From NCBI GenBank assembly GCA_033439265.1, contig JAVTVX010000019.1, forward strand, positions 8,377,501-8,441,500: a stretch of 64,000 nt of DNA. The letters are read 5' to 3'. Source of the DNA: Dillenia suffruticosa. Lineage: Eukaryota > Streptophyta > Magnoliopsida > Dilleniales > Dilleniaceae. The notes under the pieces are model-generated. The model saw only the letters and a list, made by a program, of their open reading frames with translations. It was not told the origin of the DNA and made no database searches. The position numbers were made by a program, and so were the translations under genes. Shown piece by piece: positions 24,301-34,706 of this stretch. Every line of letters begins with the position of its first letter. The first letter of the stretch is position 1.

Positions 24301-25091
24301 AATCATTACTTAACGATAATAGTTTGGTTACTTTCCTTTAGGTTCATGCCAATGCTGATCAAGTTGAACAAAGATTGTTATATCATCTATCATGGGGTCC
24401 AAATTCATATGTACGAACGTGGCCATCATATTTTATAAATGGGATTAATTTTCACACCCAAGAATATGGAATTGGAAAAGTCACAATGAATAGTGGGGTA
24501 TGTGTTCGGTCATCCAATAATGGAAGTGTAAAAGATGATTTTTATGGTTTATTGGATGAAATCATAGAGATAGAGTATCCTAGAGCAGATTTGCGAGTGG
24601 TATTATTTAAGTGCACTTGGTTTGACCCCATCAAAGGAATGAAGGTGCATCCAAAGTATAATTTGATTGAAATAAATCATAAGAAGAAGTATAAGAAATA
24701 TGAACCATTTATATTGGCACAGCAAGGAATTCAAGTATATTATGCATCATATCCTAGTTTGAAACGTGACAAAACTGACTGGTGGGCTGTATGCAAAACA
24801 AAATCACGGAAAAAAATTGAAGAGCATTGGGTTGATATAGCATATCAACAAGAAGAAGTTACTAACACGATTCAAACGGAGAAATATGATATTCCAACTT
24901 TACGAGATCCATGTGGAGTAATTATAGATGTCGATCCAAATGAAATTTGTGGGGATGACGATGAAGAATCAGATTTTCATACTGAGGATGAGGATGAGGA
25001 TGAGGATGAGGATGAAGATGAGGATGAGGACGGTGATGGTGATGGAGATGAATGTGAAAGTGGAGATGACAATGAAAATTTTGATTTTTGA
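21393..25091 (+). pseudogene. CACTA transposase, TNPD-like (nearly intact)
   Basis: Encodes the cut-and-paste transposase. Exon 1 starts at ATG 21393 after a TTTGTAG acceptor. Domains in order: transposase-associated (RAWMYNKNLPDRRGLTDEF, RCPCRKCSNGKFYE, NWTCHGE), transposase family tnp2 (AWKHFDRIYPEFAKESRN, RLGLCADGFAPF, WSTAGLLGCPICI, HNLDVMHVEKNVFDN), DUF4218-like (IERLIPIAFKELLP, HLLVHLPYEAKVAGPVQFRW), DUF4216-like (VVLFKCTWFDP, PFILAQQGIQVYYASYPS). Likely introns: 23708-23791, 24072-24170 and 24259-24341. The protein ends in an acidic Glu-Asp/Gly-Asp tract (24981-25065). Damage: a TGA at 22302 where the family has Arg (LIP.LQRFYASKATAEHM), a frameshift at about 22340-22370, and a small deletion with frameshift at about 23060 (HKWTKR to LPYWK). 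Everything else reads cleanly, so decay is recent compared with the nearby retroelements. Confidence 0.88.
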
Positions 25092-25442
25092 AACCGGGTA
25101 AATTTAGTTTTGTACACATAGATATGCTCAATGTAATACATTTCAATTTGCTTCCTTATGATATAATTATCTTTATTATACATCATTTATTTATTTATTT
25201 ACACATTTGCGTTTGCTTTTATCAATCACTAATTTTGTATTTCTCTAATTTTAAACGATGTTCGCGTCCGAACCTAATACTTTGTTTTTTTTTGTAGATA
25301 ATTTCGATTCAGTAGTTGGACTCTTGATAACATTTTATCGGTTACAAAATTTTGAATATGGTAAGTTTTTCATGCCCTTTCTTATGTATCGTTAAAACAT
25401 GCAATTGTTATTTTTGTCATTTCTTTAACATTTATGCTTATT

Positions 25443-28400
25443 AGTATAAACGTGGCGGACATGTTTGAACTACACAAGGAAGATCAAGCACTTCCCCTTG
25501 TCCTTCCCCTTCGCCGTCCCCTTCCCCATGTCCTTCTACTTCAGCCCCATCAGTTGCACCTTCACGTTCTGTGCAACAATCAAATGATGTGGGGGATACA
25601 AGTATAGAGTGAAACTTCATATCCGCTTATGGAGATTCGTAAGCATTTAATTTTAAAATTTTACTTCATTTGTTTATTTTATTTATATATATGGTTCTTT
25701 AATTTAACTTAATTATTTATCATTGCTCATAAAAAAAAATTGTTTACATATAGATTCTCAGACCCAATATATGTGGTGCGTATTATAAATAAAATTGTTA
25801 ATAATCATTGGGGAGGGATATCAATGAATTACACAAGCACGGAGCATGAAACAAAGGAATTATGGTGGAGAGAATTTAAGGTAAATTTTGTCTTTAAACT
25901 TATACATTAATTAAAATTTTTACCTTAATTAAGATAATTGTTTCTTTGTTTATTGCAGCGGAGGTTTAGTTGGGCTGAATCAGAAGAGACTGAGATAAAA
26001 AGAAATTTCAAAAAAAAAGCTGGTGATCACATTCGAAATGTGATCAATAAAGTCAAAACAAATCGAAAGAAACCAAATTGCATCATGGAGGAAAATTGGC
26101 AAAGAATGTTGGCAATTTGGGAGTCGGACGATAGCAAAAAAAGAAGTGAGCAGAATAAAAGGAATAGATCTTGTAACTCCGGGCAAGCGTCTGCCACTTA
26201 CGCGGAGGGGTCAATCAATGTGGATGAACATAGAAAAAGATTGGTAACTATTTCAAACACTTATATTTTTATTTAATTCATTTAATTCTTTTTTACTATT
26301 TCATTATTATTGTTAACTTTAAATGATTCTTTTTTAATTTTTTTTTACGCCAAGGAAAAGGGATTTGAGCCATCATATATTGACACTTTTGAGAGAACAT
26401 TTCAAAAGAAAGACAACACTTGGAGTGGGGAGAGAGCAAAAGTAATATCGGTATGTAATTGAAACTTTGACAATTAAAATTACAATTCCATAGGCCTAGA
26501 TTTCTCCTTCTCTTGCACGATAAATATACGTGCATCTATTTTTTCCTTCCTTTTGATATAATCTAAATGGTCTTCCCTCCCCAAGCATACATTTTAATTT
26601 TGATTTTTATTAATCAAAGTAATTGCTTTTCGATTTTGCATCCATAGAATCTTATCAGAGAAAAGGAGGAAAGGACATTTCGGTATGTTGGTGTTGGTAT
26701 TTTAGTGTTGGCTGATGGATTCCCATTGGTAATGGTAATGAGAAATTTTATAGGCTAACCTAGGAGGTATGATCATGTTGTACCGGTAGATCTTTCCAGG
26801 TTTGGACCTAGGGAGTGATAATTATAAGTTTGGGTCTCATCATTTTTCTCTTAAATATCTTTCTGTTTCCCATAGGTTAATATATGGATAGATTGATTTT
26901 TGGCTCTTCCCTGAAAATGACCAAAGAAAATGACATATTTTGTTGGGGTTTTTCCCATCAAAGTTTGGTTCAATTCATCAGCTTTGGTGAATCCAAAATA
27001 TTAACATGTTATCATTTCATGAATTATATAAAAACTTGTGATCCTGCTAATAAATTTATTACTCAATTCGAACCATGATTTTTTGTTTTAAGTGTTTCTA
27101 GCTTTAATGATTCCTTTCTTTCATATAATTGACACTCAAAATTAGCTAGATAAGTCCCGGTTTGGAACAATTTTGTCAATCCCTAGCTCACTTGAAAAAT
27201 AATCATTATAAACTCCCAAATCAATTATATTTGAGACTGGAACATATTCTCTTTCACTTTATCCTTTATATTATCCTTTATATTGTCTAATTTTCTTGTA
27301 CATATCAAAGGACCTTGATATTGTCTAATTTTCTTGTACATATAAAAGGAATCTGTCTCTCTCGATTGTTTATTTACCAATTTTGTAAGATAAAAAGTGG
27401 TGCATAATAACCTTGACAATAATATACACGTGGGGTCTATGTTAAAAATAGTACAGTAAGTTCTCACTAAGTTCTTGAGAGAAGAAATTAGAACAGTAAG
27501 TTATTGTGAGAAAAAACTCATACCGGACACACACCAATTCACCAATTCAGATTTCTTCTTTGGCCGTGGGCATAAGCCTCTCTAGCAACATTGTTTATAT
27601 TATACTTTTTCTTTTGACTTTTTAATTTATTTATTTTTTATTGATTTATTGCTTTGAAAATGACCGTGTATATATGGGATTTATTTAATTAGACAAACTC
27701 AAATTTTCAAATAAGGAGCACCGAACCACATGTAATTGATTTTTTTCTAATTTTAACACCACTATTGAAATCAAACCATGAAAAGAATAGTAAAAATGGG
27801 TAAAAATCATTGAAACTAAAAAAATCATATCAAACCAAAATTTGGATCAGAACCAAAACAATCATTTGAGAAAATTTTTTCAGTAAAAGTTAGTGTTATT
27901 GTTAAGTAGTATGGTGGTCATTTAATATGGTTGCAAAAGTTAGTGTTATTGTCAAATTGTCAACTTAGTATAATGTCTAATGTGTTATAAATGAGTCAAT
28001 CGAAACTTAGATTTTCTGTAATTTTATTTCTTAGCAAAGCTACCAACCCATCAACCCGGTGCAAATTATTATTTTAATTAATATATTTTTATGTATAATA
28101 AGACTTTTGTTACACTGATATATTTCCTTTAAAAGAGATAAATTTGAATTTTTTATATAATTTACACCTAAAAAAATTCTAGCATAGTTTTGTCTATCAT
28201 TATATATATATATGATTATAGCATGAGTTAAGTACTTATAAGCACAATTTAGCTTAATTTAGTTTTCTGAATTATTCTCTCTAGCCATATATATATATAT
28301 ATATATATTTTTTATTATACTTGTTAGAAAAATAGAATGCAATTTCCTTGGCAAAAATTTGACTTTTCAGTTCTCTTTCTCTTTCTCTTGGTATAGTATA

Positions 28401-29080
28401 GTAGCTCTGACTTTTGAGTTCTCTTTCTCTTTCTCTTGGTATAGTATAGTAGCTCTGCTCATAACCATAACTTGAATCACTTGAGGCGATGGCATCAATG
28501 CAACAGCTTTTATTTCTATCAATTCTATCATACGTGATTTAGTTGAATTCATAACCTTGTAATTGTTTTTTCTTACAATTTTATTGTAATTTTTTTTGTC
28601 ATAATAATACAGGAAAAATATAATGAACTTTTGTTGACGAATTCAAGTAGTGCTGATCATGATCCCTTATCTGATCCCTTATCTGAGCCATCTGTTGATA
28701 GTATGGCTTTGTGGTTAGAGGCATCTGGTGGGATAAAAAGGGGAAGAATTCTTGGGATGGGATCATTGAGCAGAATGTACACACCAGGTCCATCTTCCAT
28801 ACCAGGTCCATCTTCTACCGCGATGGCTTCAAGAAAAAAAATGCAACTAGATAAAGAAGTACATGACCTCAAAACGCAACTTGCATTGAAAGATGAAGAA
28901 ATCAAAGCGCAACTTGCAAAAAAGGATGAAGAAATTAAAGAAATCAGACAATCACTTGAGGTAACACAAAGACTTATTTTACAGCACCTCAATTTGGATG
29001 CAAGTCAATTTCTTCCGTCACAGAGTCAAGTTCCCCCTTCTTTGCCTGCTGATGACCCAGACGAAGACCAGAATGACTGA
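25443..29080 (+). CDS. CACTA TNPA-like protein (Transposase_24, Ptta/En/Spm family)
   Basis: Second gene of the CACTA element, same strand. Predicted exons: a Ser/Pro-rich first exon about 25443-25639 (its start is uncertain and it may be non-coding in part), 25754-25879 (NHWGGISMNYTSTEHETKEL then WWREFK), 25959-26243 (RRFSWAESEETEIKRNFKKK, NWQRMLAIWESDDSKKRSEQ, NKRNRS), 26355-26450 (GFEPSYIDTFERTFQKKDN) and 28613-29080. The last exon, after a 2.16-kb intron, begins EKYNELLLTNSS and carries a coiled coil with two near-identical heptad blocks (LKDEEIKAQL, KKDEEIKEIRQSL). All junctions are GT-AG and no internal stop is seen in exons 2-5. TNPA binds subterminal repeats and helps TNPD in En/Spm; that role is inferred by family. 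The start codon is the weak point. Confidence 0.7.
26451..28612. other. Large intron of the TNPA-like gene with short duplications
   Basis: No gene seen. It holds a 36-bp-spaced duplication (TATTGTCTAATTTTCTTGTA at 27278 and 27319), a TA microsatellite (28292-28310) and a tandem duplication of about 51 bp at 28366-28456 (GTTCTCTTTCTCTTTCTCTT then GGTATAGTATAGTAGCTCTG, twice). The ORFs at 26884 and 27225 lack recognisable domains. Confidence 0.6.
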
Positions 29081-29514
29081 CCCTTCTTTGCCCCCCTCCA
29101 GAATGATGGACCCTTCTTTGCCCCCTCCTGATGAAATGAACCTTCTTTGCCCCCTCCTACCGATGAAATAAAGACCAGGACAGTGAGATAATGAGTTGTG
29201 GATGAAGATCAAGATAACGACTTAGTGGATGGTTGGTGGTATATTATCTGGATGTTTTATATTTCACTTTATTTGGTTGCAGTGTAGTGCAGTGTAATTT
29301 GAAACTATTAATTATATATTATCATGTTGACATTTTCATTTTGGAGTTCCAAAATATATATTTTGGTTGGAATGAATTTTTTTTTTTTGTATGGTTTTTT
29401 AGTTGAATTGGATATTGATGAGTTATTGGTTGGATTGTAAATAATATGGATAACATTTTTTTTAATTAATAGGCCAAAATATGATTAAATAAAAAAATTT
29501 ATTTTTTATTAAAA
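29081..29514. repeat. 3' tail of the TNPA-like gene with CCTTCTTTGCCCCC repeats
   Basis: Three copies of CCTTCTTTGCCCCC(C)TCC at about 29082, 29112 and 29140, separated by degenerate GATGAAATGA-like spacers. They begin within the last codons of the TNPA-like ORF (a related CCTTCTTTGCC lies at 29036). The remainder to 29514 is AT-rich with no gene. Confidence 0.65.
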
Positions 29515-30059
29515 TTCGTCGCTAAATTTGGGGCTAAATTTAGCCAAAAAATCTGGAAAAAATATTCGTCCCTAAATCGAAAGAAATCTCCTAAAAGAAA
29601 TTCGTCGCTAAATCTTAAAAAATATATCCATTTTTAAATTTAGCGACGGATTTTAGCGACGAAACTTATCCGTCCCAAAATTTTAGCGACGAATTATTAT
29701 AGCCAAATTAGCGACGAATTTTAGCGACAAATATTTTTGTCGCTAAATTGGTGACGAAATATTTTTATCACTAAAATAGAGACAAAAATTAACGACAAAA
29801 AGTTTTTTGTAGCTAAATTAGTAACGAATTTTAGCGACAAAAATATTTGTCGCTAAATTAGTGACGGATTTTAGCGACGAAAATATTTTTGTCCCTAAAT
29901 TAGCGACGAATCCACCGCTTTTGTCGTTAAATTTTTGCGACGCGTCATTAGCGACGAAAATTTTTTTGTCGCAAATTTCGTCGCTAAAAATTTTAGCGAC
30001 GAATTTTCCTGACTTTTTTGTCCCTAAATCCATCGCTAAAATGGGTGTTTTTTGTAGTG
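29515..30059. repeat. CACTA right terminal region with TTAGCGACGAA subterminal repeats
   Basis: About twenty copies of TTAGCGACGAA or its complement TTCGTCGCTAA in both orientations, ending with GGTGTTTTTTGTAGTG. The motif has no counterpart in the left terminal region. ORFs here (29818, 29861) come from the repeats. Confidence 0.85.
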
Positions 30060-32299
30060 TTCTCTCCTCTACGGGACAGCATTACCCACATCCAGATCCT
30101 CAATGACATACTTGATAGCTTCCAAGATAGCATATTCTTTCAGCACATTATCACATGTTATAGCGTTATATCTCATGATCATCGCCATTCATTTTGTCAC
30201 TTCTATTTAAAATTCCTAATAATGGATTTTGATATTATGGTTTAGATTTTTAAGAGTATGGACACTTATACTGATACTTATATCATACATATAATTTTGT
30301 ATTTCAAAACTAATATTTATAATAGGCCAACATTACGAATAGAATTGAAAGTTCACTATATTCTCAATCATCATCTATGATCATAATATATCACCATCAT
30401 AAATTTAATTTAAAATTACAAAATTCAATAATTTTTAGGTGAAAATTACTCAAATTTTGTCAATAAAAAATCTCACTTAAATATATAAAGTATTTAAATA
30501 ATATTACAATTTTGGATGAGAATTACTCAAATTCTACCAATCCAAAATTTTCATTTAAATATACAAAATATTTAAATAATAATTTTATTTCGGATGAAAA
30601 TTACGCAAATTCTACCGATCTAAAATTTTTAGTTAAGAGATCCTAAGTTTCTTTTGTCTACATAATCATATACTTCAATAAATATAGCTAACAATTATTA
30701 AAAAAAACTTTACATTAAAAAAAAGTTTTTCTATTATATGTTCATACTCCCAACCAACAGTCAAAATACGCAAAAGAAAATATATAAATAAATCATCTCA
30801 TTTAGTACAAATCCATTTGAGATATCATATTTACAATTCACTTAGATAGTCTATCCGTAGAAGCAAATCTTTTGACTGCTCGAGGGGAACCATTTATATT
30901 TTAGGATAGCTTTTTTTTCATTTGATCTCTGTATTCTTAACTTCCCACTTTTCTATTAATAATTGTCTCCATCCTCCAGAATCATGTGCCCATTCTCTGC
31001 TAGCAACTAGTCAACTATACTAACCTAATAATGAGACAGAGAGTTTCTCAGTATATATATGTCATCCTCAAAAGACATGACCTTACTGAATAAGTTCTAA
31101 ACATTTTACTTCCATGATCTCCAAATGATCCGATAAAATATGAGATGGGTCCTATATGTAAGTCAACATTTGACCCAACTTTATCAAATGTTCTGAACTT
31201 CTCAAATCTCTTTCTCTCCCCCAGAGGTCCGGAGCACTATCAAATAGGCATCTGATTATTACTATTTTCCCTGAAAATGGAAACAATATTAGCTTAGCCA
31301 CGCAACCAACCAAATATTAAAATAAATCTCAGAGTATTTATTTTACAAATATTTGTCCAAATTTAAAACATTTATATGAGAAAAACTAATTTTTCGAATA
31401 TAAATAACTGAGTAAAAAATTCAAACAAATGATAAGTGAAAAACAAATCTTCACCCAGGTAGATAAAATTAAAAAAAATAATTTTTTTAACACATATAAA
31501 AATTTTTTAAATTTTTTGTGTATCAAAAGTAATTTTTCTATAATTTTATACAATTTCTAAGTCAAAAAAATTAATAAAAATTACTTTTCCAATCTAAAAA
31601 ATAAATTAAAAATTACAGAAAATCCAGAGGGAGAAAAAATTGTTCCGGTGAAAATTTTGGCCAAAATAGAGAATGTATGTGCCCCCATAGGCCGTCGGAG
31701 CGGGTTATCCACAATGTATATGCGCCCACTCTCCTTGGGTGGCGCTTACAAGTCATGCGTCGCCTTTCTAATGAAAAATGACTCCGAAATTTTCATTACC
31801 CCTCATTTTCAATATCTCTGAGTTCAATGATACTTTTGGATTTTCAATCGGAGGTCTCTAACCTATAGGGTGGATCTCACTTACCGCAACCGAGAGTGGG
31901 ATTGGTCGAACACTATTCATCATCTTCTCTATTTTTCTAGTTTTTGATCTAAAATTTGAATGGCCATAGCCATATCAATTTTAAACAATTTTTCACATTC
32001 CATATATGGTTGAAAATTATTTTTCAAGAAAAATCTAATCATATAAATTTCATATCACAAATATAATATTTTTAAAGACATGAGCACTTTAAATTTCGGC
32101 TAGAGTTTGTAATATTTCATAATATTCTCATCAGATGCATGCCAAAATTTGTAGATTAGATCCTCATGCAACAAATATCTTACTGTGTAAAATTGAGAGT
32201 ATTTCGTGGGGCCTATTTCAAGTTGCCATTAATGTACCATTAAAGAAAAAAATGGTATTTTGCATTTTTAATACCAACAATGAGATAGGAAACACCCTA
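30060..32299. other. Unassigned AT-rich region
   Basis: 2.2 kb without a recognisable gene. It contains a degenerate three-copy tandem repeat (30438-30640) with a period of about 75-78 bp, marked by GAAAATTAC(T/G)CAAATT and TTTAAATAATA. A small GC-richer block at 31680-31770 (GGCCGTCGGAGCGGG) is not identified. It may be retroelement DNA, given the primer-binding-like site at 32300. Confidence 0.4.
30438..30640. repeat. Degenerate ~76-bp tandem repeat, three copies
   Basis: Copies begin GTGAAAATTACTCAAATTTT (30438), ATGAGAATTACTCAAATTCT (30517) and ATGAAAATTACGCAAATTCT (30594), each followed by a TCTACCAAT-like and TTTAAAT segment. Confidence 0.7.
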
Positions 32300-32321
32300 A
32301 ATGGCTCTGATATCAATAAAT
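32300..32321 (-). other. Possible tRNA-Met-type primer-binding site
   Basis: Minus strand reads TTGATATCAGAGCCATTTAG, close to the usual plant TTGGTATCAGAGC site complementary to initiator tRNA-Met. It would imply a minus-strand LTR immediately to the right (32322 onward) and retroelement DNA to the left. No matching LTR pair was found by eye, so this is tentative. Confidence 0.3.
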
Positions 32322-32829
32322 GTTTTCATATAAACCAACAAAATAATTTTCTTGCATACGAAAATTCTCGGATCTAAATTGAGTTAGAATTACTTATTTC
32401 TTTCTAACGGTTGGGTATTTTAGGTTGAAAGGATGTCACAAAATCGGATCACTCTCTATTTTTTACAATCCAAATGTCATTTTGGTTAAGAATGATCAAC
32501 AAAATCTTTGAACCCTTTTTATCTATTTCTCAACCATGAGAAAAACTTTCTCAATTTCACTCTCTATCTTCTACGCCAAAAATTGACTTCACATTCTCAT
32601 TTCCTTTTTGTTTTTCACGTATTTTTTCTTAAGGCACAAATGGGGGAAATGTTCTTTTACAAGAGAGAAAGAGGGAGTGGGAAGTTATGGGGGAAGTTTC
32701 CAAGAAATCCCAATTCAAATGAATAAGGTCTTGGGTCTACCCTCATGGGCGGACCCGGACCCAATTTTTCCAATAGTTTTTTTTTTTCTATTCATAGACA
32801 AATCTTTTAATGGAACGGCTCCCTTTCAT

Positions 32830-33233
32830 TCATCCTATCTATAACTTGGTACGCTAAGAAGAAAAACAACAGGAACTTCATATTCAAACAATTCCTACCA
32901 TCGATTTGGCAACACTTTAGACATCTATGCCACCATATCAGCCTTCTAGAAAATTGCTAACATGCCTTTTGTGAAGATTATCATTAGCATAGTCATGCAC
33001 TTGCCACTTGTTATCAGATCCTTGGCTTCCTGATAAATAGGTGAGCCACCATCATCCACTTTTGCTACTTCTTCTCTTACAAGTCAGTTGACACCTAAAC
33101 AATATAACAAGCTTCTTACACTTTTGGCCAAAGAAGAAAATGATAGATCATCAAGCCATTTGGCAAGTATAGCTCTTACATGTTTCTCTTCTTGTTGGAT
33201 TATTGATTTTGGTGCTTCTAACCATATATGTAC
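32830..33233 (+). pseudogene. Ty1/copia gag end and protease start
   Basis: Plus-strand reading from about 33070: TSQLTPKQYNKLLTLLAKEE, then SIALTCFSSCWIIDFGASNHI. This is the copia pattern 'LTPEQY.QLL.LL ... SWI.DSGA.DHI': the end of gag and the aspartic protease active site, with Phe in place of Ser/Thr next to the catalytic Asp. Upstream (32830-33070) only scraps can be matched to gag. The frame ends at the 8-bp ATATGTAC (33226-33233) where the hAT element is inserted, and continues at 48751 (CTSLS). The 5' LTR of this element was not recognised. It cannot make protein. Confidence 0.8.
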
Positions 33234-33429
33234 TAGGGCTATGAAAAAGAATCCAAAAATTTGAAAATCTGTGATATACAATCCGAATTTGATGTGCAAA
33301 AGCGGATATTCGATTTATTAGATTATACAAATTCAGAGGGTCTACGGATATGGATACAGATTTTAGTTTTGAAAATTCGTGGATATCTGGTCCGTATCCA
33401 CACATAAAGGTAATTAAGAAAATTTTCAA

Positions 33430-34706
33430 CTCTTCTATACAGACTTACCTAAAATACTTACCTTAACCACCATTATTTAGTTAAGAAACCTACAGCATCT
33501 CCAGCTTGTGAGAGAAAAAATTGTTGACCCTCTCCCTATAGCCATCATCAGAGTTGTAGCCGCAGCTGCTTCTTAGCCTCACCGTTATTGGAAATTTAAG
33601 CCTCTTCTTATCCTCTAGATTTCGATTTTGAGGTTAAGATTAGTAAATTTTATTTTTAGTTTTTCTTATAGTATTTTTCTTTTTAATTTCTTCCGCAAAT
33701 TAGGATTTTTGGTTTAGATTTATTGGAATTTATTTGGAATTTGTTATTTATGACATAATTTTATGTGTACCCTTTTGATGATTTTGAGAATTTCATGGTG
33801 GCTTTGATTCAATTATAGATTTTAAGTCGTGAGTTTGTTTTTCTGATGGTGGGTTTATTATTTTTAGATATCTATGATATTGGGTTAGAGCTTACCTCAT
33901 GAATTTTATTAAAAATGGGCTATGGATTTCTATTCTTTTCTTTTTCCTTTTTCCCTTATTGATGACTGTTCTCTATTTGTTTATATATGTTGCTTTTGGA
34001 ATTGGAATACTTTTTTGGGGGTATATCCCTAACATGATCGAAATAATAACTAATAATGCTATAGTGTTTGTATCAATGAACTGATTAGACAAAAACATGA
34101 ACTTTTCAGAGAGGAAATTACAACAATATTTGATACCATGATAAATATAAAATTCACATGATATTCTCTATATTCATATTGGTTTTCATGTCAAATACTT
34201 ATATGATTATTTTTATGTACAAAATAATGAAATTTTCAAAAACCCATATTTGCATCTTCGATTTATAGAATGTTAGATTTCCTATATGAAGTTCTTTCTT
34301 TTATCATTTTTTAACCTTGATTCTTTATTTAAAATTTTGCATTAATATTTATGGTTTCTAATTTAAAGAGAGTAGCATGGCCTAAAACAAAATCTTTTAT
34401 GATTAATAAAAAAAACAACTAATATATGAATGGTGAAATAATAAGTTAGATTACTTTTTAGATTGTCTAAAATGTAAAGGGCACCTACCAAACTGATCTA
34501 AGAACTGTCACTCAATTTTCTTATTAGTAGCTATTTATCAATTAGTATTATGATAGTGACTATATTGTAATTAATGTTTGATGATTCACTTCTTTTTTTT
34601 TTTCTTAATTCCATGGCCAATCCCAAACCTAAGTAAAGAAGGAGAGTTGCAGTAAATTAACAATTAACATAAAACCCATGTTAAAACCAAAATGAGAGAC
34701 AAATAT
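33430..34706. other. 5' non-coding region of the hAT element
   Basis: No gene seen. Small ORFs (for example 33899-34084) are AT-rich and hydrophobic by composition. A region 33480-33620 is slightly GC-richer and may be an untranslated exon, but nothing fixes that. Confidence 0.4.

Larger units (their letters stand above)
18941..30059 (+). mobile_element. CACTA (En/Spm) DNA transposon with TNPD- and TNPA-like genes
   Basis: The left end begins CACTACAAATAAATGAC at 18941 and the right end is GGTGTTTTTTGTAGTG at 30059, the CACTA...TAGTG termini of En/Spm elements. Between them are a GC-rich island, a TNPD-like gene, a TNPA-like gene and dense subterminal repeats at both ends. The termini share only about nine bases, the subterminal motifs differ (GGTTAC left, TTAGCGACGAA right) and the flanking triplets do not match (ACA, TTC). 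It may be one element with diverged ends or a fusion of two. It sits in the gag of E1 on the left; the sequence to the right is not recognisable as E1. Confidence 0.7.

Noticed and set aside
24922-25186. His-rich and Ser-rich minus-strand ORFs
   Set aside because: Complement of the GATGAG acidic tract at the end of the TNPD-like gene.
28657-28992. 111-codon minus-strand ORF
   Set aside because: Lies opposite the last exon of the TNPA-like gene, whose frame has coiled-coil and family sense; this is its shadow.
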